Assembly: GCA_024180945.1 (NCBI GenBank)
Contig: JAKSGN010000043.1
Span: forward strand, 3,100,001 to 3,164,000
Direction of reading: 5' to 3'
DNA from: Macrophomina tecta
Taxonomy: Eukaryota > Ascomycota > Dothideomycetes > Botryosphaeriales > Botryosphaeriaceae
Length of the DNA: 64,000 bases
This document shows positions 22,358 through 34,659 of this stretch, one piece after another. The translations under genes were made by a program, and so were the position numbers. How positions within the stretch are numbered: the stretch's first letter is position 1; each line of letters begins with the position of its first letter. Under the pieces are notes generated by a model. That model ran no database searches, had not been told where the DNA came from, and worked only from the letters and a program-made list of their open reading frames with translations.

Positions 22358-23519
22358 TTTGGAGGTGTATTTCGCGGAGACCTTGAGTGAGTGGTCAGCC
22401 GGCCGAGTTGAGAGTTGCGAGGAGGGAGAAGCTGGGAGCCCGTCAGCAGAGTGGTCGCCAAGCTCAAGGACGGCAAACAGGCGGGGGAAATGGCTGTCGG
22501 GGCGCGCAAAGCTGAGGAGCGTGATTGGCGCCGCAGCCCTAGAGTTCGTACCTGGTGTCGGTCGCACGGAGAAAGTGCACAGAGAGCCAGTCGTCCGAGG
22601 TTTGTGAGAAGCAGATGGGTTGACGTGGGGAGGACGCTAGAGGGCAGGAAGACGCGGCCGTATATATAGACGGCTCTCTCGAGGTGACCGTTGGATGACG
22701 GGCACGAATCAGCGACGGCGCAGCATACGTGGAATGGCCGTACAAGGTTTAAAGCAGGCTCGCTGTTGCGCTTGCGCTGCCGCAGAACGGCGGGCAGTGG
22801 CACGGCGGCGGCGCGTGCGCGCTGACTCGCTGTGTGGCGCGGGCCCGAAGAGATGACGCATGCAACCCTGCGGTGAGCCCATCTCGTGGCCGGCATTGCC
22901 CCCGCGTCCCCAGCGAGCCCTGGCCAAGACTTTCTGCCGCGCAAAGCCTCACTGGGCTGAGGCCGGGCCGGACCATCTCGAGGAATCAGCAGTGCATATA
23001 CGATGCTTGGCTTTGGCCTCGAATCTGCTTAGCTCCATACCGACGCCACAATCATTAGGGCCGAAGAGGGAAACATGAGAAGCGAACTGTTCGGCTTCCG
23101 CATCCGCGATAGCTAGAAAAGAAGCAAGACCGTATGATACGCAGAGAACAGATGCACGGACTGGGTATCTCGCGCTGAGCAACGGAAACAAGTTCATCAG
23201 CCCCCGGGCCAATAAAATAGCAAGACAAGAAAGAAAGACTAAGAAACCGCCAGAAAGGCCGCCATGAAACCAACTCCAAAAAGCGTAACCCACAGCCGCG
23301 ACGCGGCGAAATCATTTACAAGGAAACCCCCAGAAGCCGGACCTAGACCCATAGCCTTTTGCAAAGAGAACAAGTCAAAATAGTAGAAACCAAAGGAGAT
23401 TTCCATCCTTCATCGCCCGTCGTTCGTTTCATTTCCGTTCGTGCTTTCGTTTGTTCGTGCCGTGGCGGTCATCCATCCCATGCAATACATACATCCGGGA
23501 AAGTTCGAGGGCGACGCGT
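22358..23519. other. Promoter and 5' leader of the small cysteine-rich gene, then spacer
   Basis: 22358-22660 is the presumed leader of the 42-residue gene: C/T-rich on the minus strand, with a possible leader intron donor near 22555. The TATA box lies at 22661-22668. From there to 23519 is spacer to the 3' end of the coiled-coil gene; no further gene seen. Confidence 0.45.
22661..22668 (-). promoter_or_regulatory. TATA box of the small cysteine-rich gene
   Basis: TATATATA, followed on the minus strand by a pyrimidine-rich leader that runs to the ATG at 22357. The only gene correctly placed to use it is the 42-residue cysteine-rich one. Confidence 0.5.
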
Positions 23520-26500
23520 TTAAGCGTCAGCAGGCGACACTTGAGTCGTCGTGGCCACCGACGTTTTCCGTGGGGAACTGAAGCCGTTCCTGATGAACCC
23601 AGAGACATCTTGGTTGTGCGAGATCAATTCGTCGTTGAGTTGGCCCAGCTGACGGACCTGCTCACGGATCCCGGCCATCTGCACAAGCGATACTGGTCAG
23701 TCACAAACCCTGTGGTATGGTCGATGGAAGACGAGCACGACAGGAACAAGGAGGCTTGGGAAATATGTTAGGGTCACAAAGGAGAGCTGACCATTGAAGC
23801 CGTACTTGGCCCGGTCTTTTCATCACGCACCTGGCCGCTGGCAGACTTATCGTTGCCAGCTATTTCTCTTCCCTCCTCACTCGAGTTCCTGTACTGCGGG
23901 GGAGCACCGCCATTTTGACGGTACGACGAGAGCTCGGTCTCGAGCTCGATAAGACGCTGCTTGTATGTTTCGCACTCGCGAATAAGCTCGGCCACACGAG
24001 GACTCTCACGGGTTCCAGCGATCTCCACCTGGAGCTTGTCGATCTCAGCGTTGAGGCGCTCGATTTCGGCTTCGGCGCGCTTGATTTCACTGAACTGGTC
24101 GTTGATCTCCGCTTTGGCAACATCGAGCAAATCAGTGAGCTTCTGCACCGTCACCTGCTCCGTCTTCTTCATCTCGGCCCTGACTTGCTCCTCGCGGGAA
24201 GCCGCCTCCATCTGAAGTTTTGACCTCTCTTCCTTGAGAGCTTCTTCCAGTGCTTGCTGGTAGAGCTTGTCAGTCTCATCGTGCTGCTTCTTGACCCGGG
24301 CAATCTCTGCCTCGAGCGCCTCCTTCATAGTGGTGTGCTCCTCCGCCATCTTTTGTTCGATCGCAGCCTTCTCCTCTTCGTGGAGTTGGTAGAGGGTCTG
24401 CTCCATCGACGAACGCTCCTTCTGGTGCTCAGACCAGAGCTTCTCGAGTAGCTGATCGTGTTCGGCCCGGCTGATTCCATTGTCAGTTACATATCAGATC
24501 AGTACAGCGGTGGTCCATACCTCTCCTCCATTTCCTTTTTGAGTTGCTCGAGTTCGGCAAGTTTCTGCTTCAGGAAAGCCTCTTTCTCCATCTTCTCATG
24601 CTCGAGCCTCTCGTTCGCGTCAGTAAGCTGCTGGTTGAGCGTCTTGAGCCGGACAATCTCGTTCTCTAGCTCAACACGAACGCGAGATAGTTCAGCCTCC
24701 AGCTCGCGCTTCATCTTCTCGAGACCAGAAGCGTGGTGGCCGTCACGTTCCTCGTGAGCCTCGTCGAGAGCTCTCAAGGTCTGCATGAGGCCGTCGACCT
24801 GGCGAGACTTCTCCTCGAGTTCCATGGTCTTCTCATCCAGTTCACGCTTCATGGCCTTGTAGTCCTCCAGCTGGGGCATGGCCTCGTCGATGGACTGGCG
24901 ACGAGCAGCAAGCTCTTGGTTCATGCGTGACATCTCGGCATCTTTCTCCGCAATCTTGTCGGCCATGCGGTATTCGGCGTCTGCGATCTTGTCTTGGAGT
25001 GACTTGATAACCTTCGCATGCTCTTTGTCAATACCCTTCAGCTTATCGTGAGATTCGTTGAGCTGGCGCTCAGCCTCCTCAAGTGCTCCCTGGAGCTCTT
25101 CGACTTCCTCGTGCAGCCTGTCTATCTCCTCATGCAACTCGGGAATGTGGCGTCCATCCTCCTCGTTAGCCTGGCGAGCGGCGAAGAGCTGCTTCTCGAG
25201 AACTTCTTTCTCTTCAGTAAGTCCATTGATACGACCCTCGAGCTTCTTGATGCGGTCCTCGAACTCCTGGCGGACTTGGAAGACGTTGGTCTTATCCGCC
25301 TCGTCAAGCTCGAGCTGCAAGCTGTCGATAGTCTGGCGCAGCGTCTCTATCTCATGGTCGCGGCTCTGGAGGGTTTGGGCGCTCTCCTCAAGCTGGCCGT
25401 TGTAGACGCGCACGATCTCCTGGACCTGCTCCTCGTACTCGCTTTGGACGGCCTTCGTGGCACGTTGGTGGAAGTCGACGGTGGCGAGAGCATTCTGTGT
25501 CTCTACCTTCTTGGCCTCGAGCTCTTGAGCAGCAGCCTCAATCCTGGTACAGAGTTCGGTGATCTGCTGAGTCTTCGTATCAAGCTCGGAATTCAGGCCA
25601 TTGACTTCATCGGCACGCTGCTGCTCGAGTTCCTTAATGCGGTCCTGGAGGTTCGCCAGAACTTCGTCGTGGCCAATTTCGCCTTGGTGTTCACTGCTCA
25701 TTTGCTCGCGCAGCTCCTTGACGGTCTCCCTTGCATTTTGAAGAGCTCCATCCCGTGCTTCCAGGTCATCCTCGAGATGAGCCTTGTCAGTGATGAGTTG
25801 GACGATCTCGTCAGTTAGGCTATGCAAGCTCTGTTTCCTGGTCTTGATGCGAGCAGAATCCGCAATTTTCTGCAGGCCAAGGGCATATTCGTCCTGGAGC
25901 TTCTCAATGACTTCCGCATTCTCCTGCTTGGACTTCTCGAGGCGCTGGAGAATGAAGTTGTAATCATCCTGGTGTCTCTCAATGGCAATGGCGTGGGTCT
26001 GAGCGGCATCCTGGGCCCGGATGACCATCTCGGTCTTTTCCTGCTCAAGCTCGGCGCATTCCTGCCTGAGCCTTTCAACCTCAGCAACGAGATCAGAGCT
26101 CTTCTCAGAAGCGTCCTGTTGCAAGCTGATGACCTTGTCCTGCAGAGCAGCAATGGTAGACTGCATTGAAGCCTTGTCCGCCTCGAGCTCCTGGATGCGT
26201 TCAGTGAATTTACCGGAGTCACCATCGGCACTATGAGAACCATCGATCTTCTCTTGCTGCAGAACAGTAACCTTCGCCTGTAGGGCAGAGATGATTTCCT
26301 CCGTTGATGCCTTTTCCTGTTTGAAGGTTGCAATCTGCAGCTGCAGTTTCTCCACCTCACTGCGAGCAGTAGTCTCAGAATCAGACCGTTCTTGCTCGAG
26401 GGCACGAATCTTGTCTTGGAGTGATTCGATGGCAGACTGCAAAGAAGCCTTGTCGCTGTCATACTCAACGCTCTGTCGCTTGAGGGTACTAGAGCTGTCC

Positions 26501-29500
26501 TCAACGAGGCGAGCCTTCTCGGCGGCCTCCTTCTCCAGTTCCGCAACCTTCTCTTGCAGTTGGGCGGTGATAGACTGCATGGCCTCTTTCTCCGAGTCCA
26601 TGGCAGCACGCTTCTCTTCCATTTCGGTAAGCTGGTTCCTGAGGTTTTCCTGCTCCCGCTCAAGCTTTTCTGCCATTTCGCGCTCAATCTCGGCAATCTT
26701 CGCCTGATGGGACGCGGCATCCTCGGCAGCCTTGAAGCTCTCTAGCTCAAGCGCTTCGACACGCTTCCTGAGACGCTCCTCCGCCTCTGATGTTGCGTTG
26801 GAGTGCTCCGCCTTGAGATCTTCGTAGGCAGCACGCTGAGCCTCCATGCGACGGTTAGCCTCAGCAGTTTCCTCCTCAAGTTCCTTGAGTTTGTCGTGGA
26901 AGGCTTTACTCTCGGCCTTGGCCTGTTCCAGGTCAGCAATGGCCTGCTGACGAACTTCGTCCATGGTGCTATCCAGTTCAACGGTGCGCTGTTTCGATTG
27001 CTCGTACTGCTTCTGCAACTCATCGAACTCCCGGGCCTTTTCCGACATGCTGTCCTGGGCGGCCTTGACGGTTTCTTGGAAAGCATCGAGTTGTGTCGTA
27101 AGGTTCTCGTTATCCTCCTTGGCCTTGGCGAGATCTTCTTGGGCCTTGGTGTAATCGTCAAGGAGCTTTTGTGCACGCTCAGCAGCCTCGCGTTCAACGG
27201 TGGCAACCCTGTCTTCTTGAATAGCAGCCTCCGTTTTTTGCCTCTCCAAGTCCTCGGCGAGCTTTTTGGCCTCAGCTTCGGCGGCAGCGACCTTCTCGGC
27301 GGCATCCTTCTTGATTTGCTCAACAATTGCGTCAAGTTCGGACTCCGACTTCAAAGAGCTACGTTCCTCACCAAGCCTCTCGAGGTCCTCCTGAAGCCTT
27401 TGTTTCTCAGCCTCAGCGGCAGCCAATTTTTCACCAACCTCCTTCCTGACTTGCTCCACGAGCTCGTCGATTTCGGTCTGCGACTTAAGGAGGCTGCGCT
27501 CTTCATCGCGCTTTTCAAGCTCAGCCTGGCGTTGCTTAAGCTCCTCCTGATGTCTCAGCAGCTCCTCATGCAACCGCTTCGCCTCGGCTTCGGCAGCGGA
27601 TACCTTCTCCTCGGTTTCCTTCTTGGCCTGCTCGAGGAGCTCATCAATTTCCGACTGAGCTTTGAATGACCCGCGGTCCTCCTCATGCTTCTTGATGGTC
27701 TCTTCAAGGGCACGGAGTTTCTGAGCGTGGTCCTGCTCAGAAGCAACGAGCTTCTCCTCGATGGCGACAATGGCAGCAGCGGCTGTCTCTTGCTCTTCCC
27801 TGAGCTTGATCGCATGCTTCTCCGTGAGGTCAGTCGCTTCGGTCTTGAGGTCGGAGATCTGCTTCTCGAGCGACTCAATGGTGCCAGTAAGAACCTCACG
27901 CTCTTCGTGCAGCTGCTTCTGATACTTCTCGGTTTCGGCTCTGAGCATCGCAACCTCTTCGCTTGAGCCGTCCTTCGCAGAGGAGATCAAAGCCTCGAGC
28001 TCTGTGATTTTTTCGGAGGCAGACTTCCTCTCGGCATCCAGCTGTTCCTTGAGGTTCTTGGCTTCCTCGTTAGAATCGTCCTTGCTAGAAGAGAGGAGAC
28101 TCTCGAGCTCGATAATCTTATCAGCTGCAGTCTTCCTCTCAGTCTCCAGCTCAGACTTGAGGCGATTAATCTCTTCGTTCGTGTCAATCTTCGCAGAGGA
28201 GAGTTGAGCCTCAAGCTCGGTGATCTTTTCGGCAGCTGATTGGCGTTCAGCGTCTAGATCTTGCTTGAGGCGGGTCACCTCGTTGACACCGTCCTTGGCC
28301 GACGATAATTGGGACTCAAGCTCGTCGATCTTCTTGGCAGCCATCTCCCTCTCCGCATCGAGTTCGGCCTTAACACGGCTGACTTCATCCCCTGCGCTCT
28401 CCTTGGAAGCAGCGAGTTCGGACTCAAGTTGGCCGATCCTCTCAGCAGAGGCCTTTTTCTCCGCTTCAAGTTGTTCGGCCAAAGATTTGACTTCATCTCC
28501 ACTGTTCTCCTTAGCGACGGAAAGCTCCGACTCAAGCTGATCAATCTTCTCGGAGGATGATTTTCTTTCGGCTTCGAACTCTTCAGTGAGGCGAGCAACC
28601 TCGTCCTTGGCATTGTTCTTGGCGGTGGCCAGTTCGGCTTCGAGCTGAGAGATCTTTTCGGTCGATGCCTTCATTTCCTCCTGTATCTCCTTGAGACGGT
28701 TAACCTGGTCGTCCGAACTACCGCTAGCAGCCTTCAAGTCTTGCTCCAGCTGCTCGACGCGTTCATCCGCGAGCTTTTTCTGAGACGCGAGCGCTTCGTG
28801 GAGATTCTTCACGTTGGACAGTTCCTGCTCGAGCTGCCTGAGCTGCTCAGCGGATGAGGCCTTCAAGGCCTCAAGCTCATCCTCGAGTTGCTTGGTCTTC
28901 TCCGAGGCAATGCGCTTTTCTTCCTCAACTTCCTTCTCGCGCTCGTCGATCTCCTTGGAGGCGCGCTCGAGTTCCTTCTGGAGTTCTTCCAGAGTATTGG
29001 CAAGCTCCTCCTTCTCTTCGCTGGCCTTGGTGGCTTCGTCCTTGGACTGTTCCAGACGATGCTTAACATCCTCGAGCTCTACGGCCTTGACCTTGAGGTC
29101 CTCGTTCTTGCGCCGGATGTCCTCGGTCTGTGACTCCCAGCTGGAGTGGGCAGAATCCAGCGCAGAGCTATGCTCATCTCTCGCACGTTCCAGATCTCGC
29201 AGAGCCTCGGAGGCCTTTATATCGGCCGCTTCCTTGTCAGCCTGGAGTTCTTCGATATTCGCCTCGAGTTCTTGGATCTTAGACTCGAGAGCCTTCCGTT
29301 GGTCGAACTCCCGGGTAAGATCCTGCATGATCTCTTGCGCGTCTCGTGAAGCTCGGGGTGATCTTACGAGGTCGTCGGTGGATGGAGCGTCCGCTGGCAC
29401 TGGCGTCTCGACTTCTCTGACCAGATCAGCTTCCGCAGCTGACGGGGCCGACCCGTCTTCGTCATCGGCGGTCTTAGGAACAAGACTGTGAGGGGCACAA

Positions 29501-30187
29501 TTAGCTCTGGATTTTTAAGTCGGTTGTCAGCATTCAGGTAGCATACCTCTCAGGGTCTTCTTCGGCAGCTTGGGGCGCAGCAGAGGCCTTCTTGGTATCT
29601 ATCGACGCCCGTGTTGTTGACATTCTTGTGCTGGGGCGGGCAGAGGCCGATGTGGACGCCCTAGAACCCGCAGCTGAAGCGCGTGGGGTTGCATTGGAGA
29701 CAGTGGAAGGTCTTGATGCAGGGGCGGGACGCTTCGCTGCTGCGGAAGCGGTGGTTGCGGTGGGAGCAGTGCTTGTGCGACGGGCAGAGGAGGCGGTGCC
29801 GGATGTGGCAGAGGTGCGCGCGGACGACGAAGCTGTGCCAGCAGTCGACAGCCGCTTGCTTGCCACGCTTGCGGGTCTCTTGTCATCACTCGTAGCGGTA
29901 TCTGTGGCCGAGCGCCTGACGCTGGAGGACGAGGCTGTCGAGGTAGTGCCAGGGCGCGTCGGCGGCTTGTTGATGGTGCTGCTGGTGGGAGTGCGCGACG
30001 CCGAAGAGGAAGTGGGCTTGGTGGCAGTGGAGGTGCGCGAGGTAGCAGGCGCGCGCGAGGTCGAGGACGAGATGGTCGAAGTGGGACGACGCGGGGGAGC
30101 AGAAGCACCAGTCTTCGCAGCAGCGCCCGTGACAGAGGACGTCTTCCGGTGCGAGGCGGCGGCCTCGGGCTTCTCGGTGTCGGCCAT
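23520..30187 (-). CDS. Giant coiled-coil protein (M-protein-repeat / myosin-tail-like), 2,147 residues
   Basis: Four exons on the minus strand: 30187-29547, 29485-24521, 24470-23792 and 23678-23520. Residues 1-215 are a basic Ser/Thr/Ala/Pro-rich tail. Nearly all the rest is a continuous heptad-repeat coiled coil without a motor, kinase or CAP-Gly domain. It includes six tandem ~36-residue units (27966-28605) and three ~45-residue units (27238-27675). The last exon gives a short globular end, MAGIREQVRQLGQLNDELIS to VSPADA. A scaffold, tether or cytoskeletal role is likely by architecture; the exact role is unknown. The 3' splicing has an alternative: a 65-nt intron from about 23883 to 23819 would change the frame to read RAKYGFN, joined to an acceptor 14 nt earlier. 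Confidence 0.85.
27238..27675 (-). repeat. Three tandem ~45-residue coiled-coil repeats
   Basis: Units share SxxKxQSEIDELxEQxKKE, EKVAAAEAEAKRL and an EExxR linker. They are a second, independent duplication in the same coiled-coil gene. Confidence 0.6.
27966..28605 (-). repeat. Six tandem 36-residue coiled-coil repeats
   Basis: Each unit of about 108 nt follows the pattern (D/N)EVxxLxxELxAERKxAxEKI then xELExxLSSAKxxx. Units are 35-36 residues, close to but not exactly five heptads. This fits local tandem duplication inside the gene. Confidence 0.75.
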
Positions 30188-33100
30188 GGCGGCGGGGAAG
30201 AGCGGTGATTGAGGTGCTCTGCAGGGAGGGGTGAGGTGGAAGAGAGCCCCACGGCCGCTGGAGATGCGACACGAAAATGGCGGCTACAGAGACGAAAGGG
30301 AAGAATGGGAGGGCAGCGGGAGAGAGAGGAGAGGAGAGGAGGGAAGGGGAAGGGCAAGCGCACCGGGGGCAGTAGTTGTCGGTGTGGTTCTTCGACTCTT
30401 GCCAAAAAGACGCGCCGAGTGGTGTCGGCGCGCAGGGCCGGTCAAGCCCCCTGGACCGCGAGACGATCTCAGCGCCGCCGCGAGCCGCCCGAAAGGCGAG
30501 GGAGGGGCACATTCTGGAAGCTCGTCCTTGTCTGAAGACGGCATTGACTTACACCGCTCTCTGTCTCTGCTCCATAGGCATTGTGGAGCGGTGCTGATGC
30601 GGTGCGCGTCTTGCGCCGTTGCCCGGCGCTCGCGACCTGCCCATCTGGCGTCGTGCCATTGACGGGCGACGGCGGGCATCCTGGCCGCGGCAGCTTGACC
30701 GTGTTTCGAGGCCGCAGACGCATCCAACCTTCTCGACGACAGGTTCCCACGTTGCTCCTGTGAGCGAGTTCCAGACGAGCCCATGCCGCGCTTATTCGAC
30801 ACGGCGGCGCCACATCTGCTCCACCTCGCGCCGCATGTCCAGCGCAGCAGCATCAATGGCGACACCTCCGGCACCGCCGAATGAAATCTTCCATACAGTG
30901 GCCTGTACGCGCCGCGAGACAGCCCGCCTGCAGACGGACGCTCAATGCAGCGGCCACACGGCTCCACGGCGGCTCCTCAACGCATCCGGCCGAACCTTAC
31001 CGATTCACATCATGCATCGCCGAGCGCTCCATGAATCCGCCTCATGGCGCCAGGCTTCTGCCGTCAGATCTTGCACAGCCCTCTCCGCACTGTCCCTGTC
31101 CCCGCGAGAGACTGTCAAGACACGGCAAGCGAGGCCTGTGGGATGCCGTCGATTGAAAAGGCCCGGGACCCGCTAATCGCACACCGCAATGGGGACTATA
31201 TCGGAACTCTCCCGGACGAGCTCCCAGCGCCGCGGCCAGGAAGATACCGTAGACGTGAGTAAGCACTATGCAGCGACCGCCAGCGGCAGCAAGGGCAACT
31301 GACGACCCTGCTGCCGCTGCGTCGACATGCTCAACAGGCGTCCGGCGACTGCCATCAGTGTCGTCTCGCGGGGATTGGTTGCCTCGCTGCTCGCGCTCTC
31401 CCGGCTGCTGGCCGCGCGGGGACCCTTGGACCACCTGTGGGGGCCCGCTCACGCCGCCACACGTCGCTGTCACTGGCGGCCGACAGGGTTGTTGCCTCGC
31501 TCAGGTACCATGCTCCTGACCCAGACGACGGCCCTCGCTCTTCCGCAACACGCATCCTACGCTTCGGACAGCAGCATGGAACCACACGCAGCCCTTTGCC
31601 TCTCGCATGCTCGTCTCTTGGGCAGCCCTCACAGGTCGTTGGGACCTCTCACAGCGGATGACACCACATTGTATGCTGCCCCGACCTCACGCCAAGATCG
31701 GCGAACTCAATGCTCGAGCGCGTCCTTCGCTCTCTTTCGAATCAGTTGTTGAGTGGAAGAGGAGAGAGTGGGGGACAAAGCACAACCGCCCGCACGTACA
31801 CGCGCACGCACAGTGTTCTCATCCTCCCGCGAACAAGGCAAGGAAGGACTGTCGGCCTGCAGCGTCCCCGGCCCTCACGATTGATTGTGCTTTCGTGATT
31901 GTTGGGCCGCCCAGGCGCGGGCATGAGTGGAGGGCCACATTCCTTCCCGTCTATCCCCGAAAGGCGGTCGAAGAGGCGATGGATATGCACATCACAACGG
32001 TCGGTCGGCCAGGGGAGGCTGGTAGGATGTCGGGAGCGGCATGACGTCTTCCAATCGCAGATGACAGTAGTGGGAATAGCACAAGGCGAAGGCACAGTAA
32101 GAGTAGATGGCAGCTGCCAAGCTGCACGCTGTCGTCCCTTGTCTTAGCCCTGTGGCCCTTCTTCCTTCCGGCCGGGCATGGCCGCCGCCGCCGCCTCCGT
32201 CGTTGTCGGCCGTCGCTGGCCGTCTCCGGTACGGTCCGGTGTCTGTCAATGACGACCAGTCATCCCTTTGCGTCGCCCAACCGCACACCGGAACAGGGCT
32301 GCGCTATCTTTCGCGTCTTCCTCACAGGGTCCTGTCGCGCGGATTTGCAGAGTCTTGCGCACCAGGCAGAGCCCTATCTTTTTCGTGCCCGCTGACCTAA
32401 TCTTCACCGACATCAACTGCACGCCCTCCCTGTCAATCACCCAACATAAATGCAAAATCGGCCTCTGGCGTGCCCGCCTGCTGCCGCACACAATACACTG
32501 GCCTCCGTTGCCATCTCTATGCCGACGCTCCCTACCTTGGAAAAGTTGGCAGCGTAGCTTTCTCTGCGTCATCACCAGGTGGGAGCCAATGGTGAGCCGC
32601 GCCTAAACGAAAACGCATCGCCCAGTCAACACCAAACAGCACACCACATCAACAAGACAGTCCCAAGCTCAGATTAAACAACGTCGCTGCCAACATGCTG
32701 GTGCATAGAACGAATGACGCGTGCTGACGCAATGTTCCGTCGGGACACTGGAATAGTCATGATATGTAACCCCTACCGATCGGAATCCACGTAGTAGGCT
32801 AAAGACCCTGGCTAAAAACGGCTCGAAGGAACCGGGCCGCGATAAAGACGAAAACGCAGAACCTGTCAGCAGTAGTGGTCCAGCGGTTCGACGGTGGACC
32901 TAGTCCAGTAGATAGGAGGGTGGAAGAAATGATGGGACGACCAAGCGAAATGCGCGCCATTCGTCTCTCGCTTTCTGCATGCTATGAGTACCGAGCCTGT
33001 TGCAGTTATTGAGGAGTGCGTCTGCCGGGACGAAACTGCTTGAGCATACGTCATCCCACTCGCAGGTCCAAGGCTGCCAGCGACAATGCTGTCACCGGGA

Positions 33101-33766
33101 CTGCCACGCCCCTTATTGGAACAACGAATAAAAGAGGCTTGTTTGAAGAATAGCGAATTCAGTTCATGCATGCCTGTTTTACCGCTTTTTTTTTTTTTTA
33201 ATGACGCGGGAGAGAGCTCGTAAAGAAAAATACGTTGGCTCAGTCAAAAGACGGAAGCTCATAGCTGGTGCCCACCCACCAACCAACCGAGCAACCAACC
33301 AAAACAAAAGTTATTGCATACCCATAGCCTCGTATAATTTGACCACCACGATAAAGAACTACAGCGAGTAACATCTGCTCCAATCGCTTGGGCGGTTTTG
33401 GTACAGTACCAAAGCGCGGAAGAGACCTCGCTTCCAGCAGCCGTTCACTAGCAATATTAGGCGGATCTTAATGGTATTGAAATGAGGGCATAACGGGGAT
33501 AACCGAAAATAGCACATCAGATGGGATGATCTTTGCACATCTCTAGCGAAAATTTTCCTGCCTGGCGGAGGCCGGATGTCGTCTTCCTCAAGCTTACGAG
33601 TTCAGGAGCAATGAAACCGAGTAGGATGAACTTTTGGTTGTCTCAAAGAGAAATCAAGACCAGCCATGAATTGATGGACCCAAGTTCTGAATATAGCTCT
33701 GCGCTCTCTGACAAGGTTTCATAGGCCGTCCTCCTCTTGCAGAAGCAGAGTGATCGGGACCAGCTC

Positions 33767-33788
33767 AAAAAAAAAAAAAAAAAAAAAA
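33767..33788. repeat. Homopolymer of 22 A
   Basis: An uninterrupted A run in non-coding DNA. No target-site duplication or retrotransposon coding sequence was seen beside it, so it is treated as simple sequence. Confidence 0.8.
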
Positions 33789-34467
33789 TAGCAGCTTGCA
33801 CGCTCAGAGTCTCCATGTCCAACAAGTAGCAGAAAGAACAAAACCATCCGGGAAAGAAAATACCTGGAAGAACAGGAATGAAGAAATGAAGATAAATAAA
33901 ACGCCAACGCATGCCTCGCCATGGCTCCTCCGCCACTACCAAGCGCGAGCCAGGATATCTCTTTCGTCAAGAAACAACAACCCAGACCGCACACACGAAA
34001 CAAAGGAGGGGCCCCCACGATGGGGGAGCCTGAGAATAGAAGACGTTCGAATCGAACAGCAGGAAATGAAGAGACCGGATGTGGATCCGCTTTGTCCGTA
34101 CGTCCAGTTTACCATGATCAATGTTACCCGTATATCCGATCAGCACCGAATAAAAACTTCATGTGTGCCAGCCATCCAAGTTTTTCCATTTGTTTGGCTC
34201 ATGCCCCGCCATTTTATTTTGCAATTCAAGCCGAACAAATCCAGCAAAAGAAAGGCCCCATCGAAAGAAAAAAAAAATACTAAAATGGTAGAGCGAAGTC
34301 TGAGTGCGTATCATGATAGTTGCCCCCAACCCACGCTATCGGAATTATGGGCCGCGAATTGAAGCTAAGTTGCTTCGCGCTTACCCATCAGTCGGCGCTA
34401 ATTCGGAGGCCACTGAAGGGATATCTCGCTCAGATGGCAAAGAGCATTTCGCTGTAGATCATGGTTG

Positions 34468-34659
34468 CTAGGTATCCGAAGACGATGCCGCAATGACTGG
34501 AATGTTGAACAACCAGATGCTGTATGGTCGAATCGCTCCATAAATTTCATCGAGGTCTTTGTGGGGACGGTATCGTGCTCGCAATTCGGCCCAGTATGCA
34601 TCCCGCTCTAACAAACACAAAAGATTAGTTGGGCTTTGCCCCCCCGGATTTTCAACCAT
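34468..34659 (-). CDS. Tentative 63-residue ORF directly after the PAK kinase stop
   Basis: Not recognised. The ATG abuts the kinase TAG. The second half has a coding look (RDAYWAELRARYRPHKDLDE and SIWLFNIPVIAA), and a typical acceptor TTTGTGTTTGTTAG sits just before it near 34610. It could therefore be an alternative 3' exon of the kinase gene, a small separate gene, or chance. Confidence 0.2.
   Translation of the reverse strand: MVENPGGQSPTNLLCLLERDAYWAELRARYRPHKDLDEIYGAIRPYSIWLFNIPVIAASSSDT

Larger units (their letters stand above)
30188..34659. other. 4.5-kb region without a convincing gene
   Basis: The first ~2 kb is GC-rich and open in many overlapping frames on both strands, with no family recognised. 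It probably includes the promoter and leader of the coiled-coil gene. From about 32.6 kb GC drops. That part contains a 14-T run (33186-33199), a 22-A run (33767-33788) and CAACCAACC repeats near 33280. A 63-codon ORF next to the kinase stop is listed separately. Confidence 0.4.

Noticed and set aside
24733..29491. Long ORFs on the plus strand and in other minus frames opposite the coiled-coil gene (for example 25018-25818, 26803-27669, 25815-26720)
   Set aside because: They mirror the Glu/Lys/Leu-rich repeats of the real frame as Leu/Ser/Arg-rich shadows and have no independent start, splice or family signal.
30284..30967. 227-codon minus-strand ORF and overlapping plus-strand ORFs
   Set aside because: All frames are open because of high GC; no homology or codon pattern supports coding.
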